64,000 nucleotides of DNA from Reichenbachiella agarivorans (lineage in GTDB: Bacteria > Bacteroidota > Bacteroidia > Cytophagales > Cyclobacteriaceae): the NCBI RefSeq assembly GCF_025502585.1, contig NZ_CP106679.1, positions 3,813,501 to 3,877,500 of the forward strand. The letters run 5' to 3'. Position 1 is the stretch's first letter, and every line of letters begins with the position of its first letter. The notes beneath the pieces are model-generated. The model saw only the letters and a list, made by a program, of their open reading frames with translations, was not told the DNA's origin and ran no database searches. The translations under genes and the position numbers were made by a program. Positions 20,801 through 29,800 of the stretch are shown one piece after another.

Positions 20801-23800
20801 AGGTTGTGAAGCCGTAGAAACTTTTAGCATAGGGACGGATGTTCAAAACATCAACCTCGACAAAACTGTGGCAGGCAATGTAACCTCTACCCCACTATCG
20901 GTTTGTGAAGGTGCTGCTACTTACCCTAATGGTGGTGTAACTTTGGCCAATGCAACAATCAACGGAGCTGCTCCAACAGGAGCACTAGGTTACTACTGGT
21001 ACTATGGCAACTCGGTAGACGCTGCCAAGTTGCTTACGGATGGAGTTGACATCTTCAACCAAAAAGGAATTGCAGGTACTGCAAACATCGCAGTTGCAGG
21101 TGCAAACACTGCTGCCATTACAGGTCTTAACAACGGTAATTATACCGTTGTAATCTTGGACTCTCTGTCTGGTTGTACTTCTAATGCGATCAACATAGCG
21201 GTAGGTTTGACAACCAATACTTACACTGCTTCGGCTGATTTAGTCACGCCTGGTGCTACTGTTAACAATACGGTTTGTGATATCGTAACTAATCAGTCCA
21301 AAAAATATGACGGTCAGATCACGATTAATCCTAATGGTGGATTTGCTGCTACTGACTTCACCTATGCGTGGTTTGCTGGACTAAACGACAACACGGGAAC
21401 AGAAATTGCAACCGTTGTACCTTCTGCTACCGTCTCTGGCAATGTATTGAGCAACATCCCAGGTGGAGACTACACAGTCAGAATGACCAATAAAATCACG
21501 AATTGTTCTAGTCTACAGTCTTTCAACATCAATACTGTTGAGCAAGATGTAGTCATCACTAATGCAGTGGGTGGAGACGTGACAAAAACCCCACTCTCTG
21601 TTTGTGAAGGTGCTGCTACTTATCCAAATGGTTCTATTAATTTGAACAACATCACTGTAGGTGGAGCTGCAGCTGACCCAACCAAAGTTGAGTTTGCTTG
21701 GTACTTCGGCTCTTCTGTCGATCCTACTAAACTCATCAGTAATGGTGACAATATCGTTGATCTCAAAGCTGGTTCTGTAACTGGTGTTGCTGCAGTACCA
21801 GTGGCAGGAGCTACTACAAAAAACATCACTGGACTCAACAATGGTAACTATACTGTAGTAATGACCGATCTAGTATCTGGTTGTCAATCAGATCCTATTT
21901 CAATCGCTGTAGGTTATGCACCTCCAGCAGCTTATACCGCAACCGTAGATGCAACTCCTGGTGCTACTGTCAACAATACGGTCTGTGACATCACTGTAGC
22001 CTCTAGCCACAATGGTCAAATCACTGTCCAACCAGATGCGGGTGCTGTAGGTGACTATACTTGGACTTGGTTTGTAGGGCTAAATGACAACACTCCGATT
22101 GCGGGATATGCTGCTTTCACTGCAACAGAAAATAACAATGTATTGAGCAACATCCCAGGTGGAGACTACACAGTCAGAATGACCCATAAAACCACGAATT
22201 GTTCTAGTCTACAGTCTTTCAACATCAATACTGTTGAGCAAGATGTAGTCATCACCAATGCAGTGGGTGGAGATGTCACAAAAACCCCACTCTCTGTTTG
22301 TGAAGGTGCTGCTACTTATCCCAATGGTTCTATTAATTTGAACAACATCACTGTAGGTGGAGCTGCGGCTGACCCAACCAAAGTTGAGTTTGCTTGGTAC
22401 TTTGGCTCTTCTGTCGATCCTACTAAACTCATCAGCAATGGTGACAATATCATTGATCTCAAAGCTGGTTCTGTAACTGGTGTTGCTGCGGTACCAGTGG
22501 CAGGAGCTACTACAAAAAACATCTCTGGACTCAACAATGGTAACTATACTGTAGTAATGACCGATCTAGTATCTGGTTGTCAATCAGATCCTATTTCTAT
22601 CGCGGTGGGTTATGCGCCTCCGGCAGCTTATACCGCAACCGTAGATGCAACTCCTGGTGCTACTGTCAACAATACGGTCTGTGACATCACTGTCACTACT
22701 ACTTATAATGGTAAAATCACCATCTTACCTACTACTGGGGCAGTTGCAGATTATGATTACGAGTGGTTTGTAGGATTGAATGATACCACTCCTATTGCTG
22801 GGTATGCTCCTTTCACTGCGACTGAAGCAGACAATGTGTTGAGTGATATCCCTAAAGGTGATTATACTGTCAGATTGACTCACAAAACAACCAATTGTTC
22901 TAACCTGCAATCATTCAGTATCAATGAAGATTTGACGAAGCCTGTCATCAACAACACGCTTGCTGCAGATGTATTAGAGAATCCAAATACAGTATGTGAA
23001 GACGCTACTACTTATCCAAATGGATCAATTGATTTGGCCAATATCACAGGCAGTGGAAGTTATTCTTACGTTTGGTACTATGGTACTGGCATAGATGCAT
23101 CCAAAATCATTACCAATGGTACAAACATTTTGGATCAAAAAGGAACTGGTACTGGAGGCAGTGTGGTAGTAATTGATGCAGCCAATGACAACATCAGTAA
23201 CCTTGATGCAGGATTCTACACAGTGGTTGCTACTGACAATGCTACGGGTTGTGTCTCTGATCCTATTACCATAGAGATTGAAGATGACCTTGCGACACTC
23301 GTGATTGCAGCATCTGTCACACAAGATAACTTCAGCTGTGATGTGACTACCCCAACGGGCGAGGTTACAGCTAGTGTCACCAGTGGTACAGCCAACTACA
23401 CTTTGGATTGGTATGCAGGAACTAATACCACTGGTACATCGCTTGGTCAAACAACCAACATTGACAATACCTTAGGTTCTTTGTCTAATGGCACCTATAC
23501 AGTGTTGCTGACAGATATAGATACCAAGTGTACTCAAACCGCTCAGGTAGTAATCAAGAGATCGATTCCGATCATTACTTTGACCATGGGACAAACAGAC
23601 CAAACCAATTGTACTCCGAATGGTACGGCAACTGCTACTCCAAATGCCATCACTTATACCAATGGTGCGCCTATCAACCATGCGCCTATTGCTTATACTT
23701 ATGAGTGGTATGAAGGACAAATAGTGACGGGCACTACTCTAGCAGAGACTGGAGCTGTTTTGAGTGGACAGGTTGCTGGATACTACACCGTAGTAGCTAC

Positions 23801-26800
23801 AGAGACTTTATCAGGTTGTAGCAGCAATGCCTACACCATAAAAATTGAAGATGGTGTGACCGCCAACCTCCCTACAGCCACAATCTCGACAGGAACAAAT
23901 GCAGGTGGTACTACAGGTATCATACCAACCAGTTGCAATGGCTTGGGTTCGATCGTAGCTGATGTAGCGACCAATCCAAACGGAGGTAACATTACTTTCG
24001 AGTGGTACGAGGGGTCTTTGGACTATGCTGGTGATCCTAGTGCAGGTACTGCACTGTCAAGTGGAACTGGTCAACTTGCAAGTGATCCAAGTGCTAACAT
24101 CATTGTAAGTACTACACCAGGTTCTGGTACCTCAGGATATGCCTCCTTGGAAAATATCCCTTCTGGTTTATATACCTTGGTCATGATTGATGGTACTACT
24201 ACTTGTAGATCACAGGAAACTTTTGACTTGCCTTTCTTGGGTCAACAAGCGACTACTACCATTGCAATCAAGCATGTAGAGGGATGTCCTGATGACGGGG
24301 AAGCGACAGTAGGTTTATCTGACAACATCGAAATCACTTACATCAATCTAAGTGGTACATTTGTAGATGGAGAAACTGTCATTGCAAGCCCAAGTGGTGC
24401 GACTGGTGTAATCTACAATGACAATGGAAGCTCAATGAGTATCTCTACAACCTCTGAAGACGCATTTACCGCCAGTGATGATATTACAGGACAAACATCT
24501 TTAGCTACTGCTGACATTGATGGACTGATTGATGGATATAATGAAGATGCCGTAGATGACATCTCTGAATATGATATCTATTTGTATTCAGGTTCTGGCG
24601 TACCAGCTGATAGAGAGACTCCTTATGTATTTGAGGGTGAAACTTTCCCAAAAATCAAAAGTGGGGCTGGAAAAGCACCAGGTGATACCATCAAATTCGT
24701 TGGTCTCCCAGCAGGCACCTATACTGCTGTAGCTAGGGAAAAATCAAATCCTAATTTTAATCCTTCCAGTACAGAACGTTGCTTCTCTGCTTCTGCGACA
24801 GATGCGATCGAAAAGAGGTCCTTTGCTCCTATCGTAGATTCTTACTCAATCATTGACAACACGGTTTGTGATACCAGCTACCCTGCTGGTGCCAATGGAT
24901 CTATCACAGTGACTGCTAGAAAGGACGCTGAGGACACCTACCAACCAGGATTATTTGAGTTTAACTTCTATGAAGTAGGCGCTGAATCTCCTGGACAAGA
25001 AGTACACACTGAGAGCGATGTTACTACCACTACTGCAACTGCTTTGGCGCCTGGTGACTACATCGTCTACATAGACAGATTGGGTAAAGCTGGAAATACT
25101 GCCAATGGATGTCAGGTGACTCAGACATTTACAATCCAGGATGATCCTGAAGAGCATGTACTTGCGAGTATTGATGCAGGTGTCACTCACATCGTAGACT
25201 GTAGCGGTACAGGTAGTATCACGATCACAGATGCTATGATTACAGAAACTGCTGCGGACTACACCTATGCATGGTACAAGGATACTTACCCAAGTACTGC
25301 ACTCACTGAGACAAGTGCTACTCTATCTGGACAAACTGCAGGAATGTACTTTGTAGAAGCAACACATAAAACCAAAGGTTGTGTGACCTCTGCAGTTCAG
25401 ACAGAAATTTTGGACAACTCAGAAGCACCTGTAGTGGTCATTAGCCTAGGTCAAGCTGACTCCTACTGTAAGCCTGGTGACCAAGGTAGTGGTATCCTCA
25501 ATTGGACCATCACTGGTGCTACGGGTAGATATACATACAATTGGTACAAAGGATCTACAACTGGCACCTTGGTCGCTGGAACTGGTATCACAGGTATCAC
25601 AGGTGTCAACCAAATCATCACAGGTGGTTCATTGGCCAACATAGCTAGTGGAGAATATACCATTGAGGTTATTGACATGCTTTCTCCAGATGAGACATGT
25701 TCTACGACTGCTACATTCACCGTGCCTGAAGAAAGTCCAACTGTGACCATAGGTGTATCTGACTACATCATAGTAGACAATGAAAACTGCAATGGAACTG
25801 GATCTTTTGAAATCACGGATGTGCTAGAAGACGGTGAAAGTGCGATCACAGATTTGGGTTATGATCTGGCAGTCGATTACTCTTATGTCTTTAGGTTAAA
25901 AGGGAATTTACCATTGACCAGCGGAACCATTGATCCAGCCACTCCTTACCTACTCGAAGGTTTGGAAAAAGGCGACTATCAAGTAACTATCACCAACGAA
26001 ACAAGCAAATGTACGAGCTCGGTATTCTTCTTCTCTATCGATGATGAATTTGAGTTGCCAAACATTGTGTTGACAGCCAAAACTGATGATACAAGTTGTA
26101 ATCCAGCTGCCAACGTAGGTTCTGGTTCTCTATCAGCTGCTGTAGATGAAGGTGGCTCGAATGAAACGGCCGGTTATACATTCACTTGGTTCAGAGGTAC
26201 TGATACTTCTGCTACAGGTGTTGAGATTGACGGTTCAGGTCCAGAATCAGTATCAGGTACTGAAGGTCAAACCATCTCTGATCTCGCTGCAGGTACCTAC
26301 ACCGTCGTGGTGGTGGATACTACTGATCCTAACAATACTTGTAGGTCAGAAGCTACTTACACCATCGTGGAGGACAATGCAATCATTACTTTGACAAGTA
26401 CTGAATACACTATCACAAACAATGAAAACTGTAACGGTACTGGTTCTATCGAAATCACAGATGTACTAGAGGATGGTGTCGCCACTGGTAATCTTGCTAA
26501 CTACACCTATGCTTTTGCAATGAAAGGTGGGGCAGCACTTCCTGCTTCTGCTATAGTATCAGGGGCTGACCTCAACATACTTGAAGGACTAGAGGAAGGT
26601 GAATACCAAGTAACCATCCAAAACAAGACGACTCTTTGTACGAGTTCAACATTTACTTTCTCTATCGATGATGAATTTGAGTTGCCAAACATTGTGTTGA
26701 CAGCCAAAACTGATGATGCAAGTTGTGATCCAGCTGCCAACGTAGGTTCTGGTTCTCTATCAGCTGCTGTAGATGAAGGTGGCTCGAATGAAACGGCCGG

Positions 26801-29800
26801 TTATACATTCACTTGGTTCAGAGGTACTGATACTTCTGCTACAGGTGTTGAGATTGACGGTTCAGGTCCAGAATCAGTATCAGGTACTGAAGGTCAAACC
26901 ATCTCTGATCTCGCTGCAGGTACCTACACCGTCGTGGTGGTGGATACTACTGATCCTAACAATACTTGTAGGTCAGAAGCTACTTACACCATCGTGGAGG
27001 ACAATGCAATCATTACTTTGACAAGTACTGAATACACTATCACAAACAATGAAAACTGTAACGGTACTGGTTCTATCGAAATCACAGATGTACTAGAGGA
27101 TGGTGTCGCCACTGGTAATCTTGCTAACTACACCTATGCTTTTGCAATGAAAGGTGGGGCAGCACTTCCTGCTTCTGCTATAGTATCAGGGGCTGACCTC
27201 AACATACTTGAAGGACTAGAGGAAGGTGAATACCAAGTAACCATCCAAAACAAGACGACTCTTTGTACGAGTTCAACATTTACTTTCTCTATCGATGATG
27301 AATTTGAGTTGCCAAACATTGTGTTGACAGCCAAAACTGATGATGCAAGTTGTGATCCAGCTGCCAACGTAGGTTCTGGTTCTCTATCAGCTGCTGTAGA
27401 TGAAGGTGGCTCGAATGAAACGGCCGGTTATACATTCACTTGGTTCAGAGGTACTGATACTTCTGCTACAGGTGTTGAGATTGACGGTTCAGGTCCAGAA
27501 TCAGTATCAGGTACTGAAGGTCAAACCATCTCTGATCTCGCTGCAGGTACCTACACCGTCGTGGTAGTGGATACTACTGATCCTAACAATACTTGTAGGT
27601 CAGAGGCTACTTACACCATCGTGGAGGACAATGCCGTCATCACTCTTACCGCTGCACAATACACGGTCACCAATGACCTCAACTGTGCAAATGACAATGG
27701 TACTATTACCATCACAGATGTCATGGTCGATGGCGTTTCCAATGGAGGTACAGCAGGCTTTACATTCGCTTTCGCGAAGAAAGACGGAACTGCGGCTGGT
27801 GCACCACATGGAGGTACGCAAGTAGGCTCAGGTCCAGTCATTAGTGATCTTTCTAAAGGAGACTATCAAGTAATCATCACCAATACAACGACAACCTGTA
27901 CCAGTGGTACTTACTTCTTCAACATCAAAGAGATCAAGACTGATCCAGTAGCAGTATTGGTTAGCAAAACTGCTGACACCAACTGTACACGTACAGGTAA
28001 CAACGGTGATGGGTCATTGACCATAGCCCTACAAAGTGGTGCAGCAGTGACTGATTATAGTTTTGACTGGTACAGAGGAGCGACAGTAGATGCGACTATG
28101 CACTTGGTGACTGGAACAGCAGCCAACATAGGAAGTGCTGTCGTAGGAGGTACTAATGGAGAAACAGTTACACTTTTGGCACCTGGTATCTACACGGTAG
28201 TGACTACAGATACCAATGGCAATGGCGTCAACGACGGTTGTGCTTCCACCAAGTCATTCGAGATATTGAATGCACCTGTGATGAACACCCTGGACAGTGT
28301 CGCTGTAGCTGGCAACATCACCCACATCGTAGACTGTGGAGCAACCAATGGCACAATCACCATCAATGATGGGGATCTGAGTGCTGGTGCTGTGACTGAC
28401 TATACTTTCACATGGTACACTGCCAACCCTAAAGTTCTGATTGCAGCTCCGTCTGTTACGACAACTGCTACTTCTATTACATTGAATGACCTTGCGGTAG
28501 GCAGCTACTATGTAGAGGCAATCCATAACACAACAGGGTGTAGCACAGGGCAACAATTGTTTGCGGTAGAGGACAACACAGTAGCACCTGAGGTAACGAT
28601 TTCGGTCAATACCGCAGACACGAGCTGTGACATGGATGCCAACGAAGGCAATGGTGCCCTCGACTGGACTATCACCAACAATGACGGAGGTAACTATTCC
28701 TACCAGTGGTATGCTGGATCTACAGTAGCCAGCGGCACTACTCTGGTTGATGGAGTTGGGCCAGACCATAGCATTGCAGGTACATCAGGAACAGGCACAT
28801 TCCCTACAGCTGCGGGAGTCATCAGTGGTACACTTTCAGGTATAGACGCTGGCAACTATATCTTGGTCGTGACTGACAATGACAACCCTGGAGCTACCTG
28901 TTTTGTTGCAGCTGAGATTATCTTGGAAGAGCAAATCCCAGTCTATGAAGTAACAGCAGCTATCAATACTGACAACCTGAATTGTGTCAATGATAACGGA
29001 TCAATTGAGATCACAGGGATCACCGAAAACGGTGGCGCTGCATCAGTGGCAAACTTTACCTTCACAGTACAAAATCTGGATGGTTCAATTCCTGTAGGCT
29101 CTACCCCTACAGCTACTGGTGCAACTGGTTTAGCCGCGGGAGATTATCAGATTATCATCAGCAGTACAGTTTCATTCTGTGCGGGCGAAGTATATGACTT
29201 TGTGATCGAGGATGATATTACCTACCCATCAGTTGACTTCACACTGGGTCAAGCAGATATGTACTGCGATGGTGGCAATGGTGAATTGACTGTAGCTACT
29301 GATGCTGCTGCTCCAGTGACTATTGAGTGGACACATGACCCAGCTGCAGGAGCCACAATAACTGGCTTGGATAGTGGCCCATATGAAGTAACCATCACAG
29401 ATGGTGTGACTGGTTGTAAAATCACCGAAACATATACTGTACCATTCATTCCTGAGGAAATCCAACTAGACCTAGTTACAGATGTGATCATGATCCCTAG
29501 TACAGATTGTACACCAGGCAATGGTAGCATTGAGTTGACATCCATCAACCCAGATTTGCTATCTGATTATACCTACTTCCTCCACACTGGAAACTATACA
29601 GTAAATGCAGGGGTTGACATGGGTAACAACCCAGTATTCACAGGATTGATGGCCAACACCTACTACATCGAGGCGAAAAGCAATGTCTCAGGATGTTTAT
29701 CTGAAGTGTTTGAAATCGAAGTAGAAGACGCCAGCACGCCTCCAGTGGTAGAGTTGGAATCCTTCTTGTTGCAAACCAATTGTGACCCATCCAATCCTAA

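Noticed and set aside
26146-27021. Identical short plus-strand frames repeated at a 627-bp step
   Set aside because: Out-of-frame shadows of the tandemly repeated adhesin coding sequence, not separate genes.
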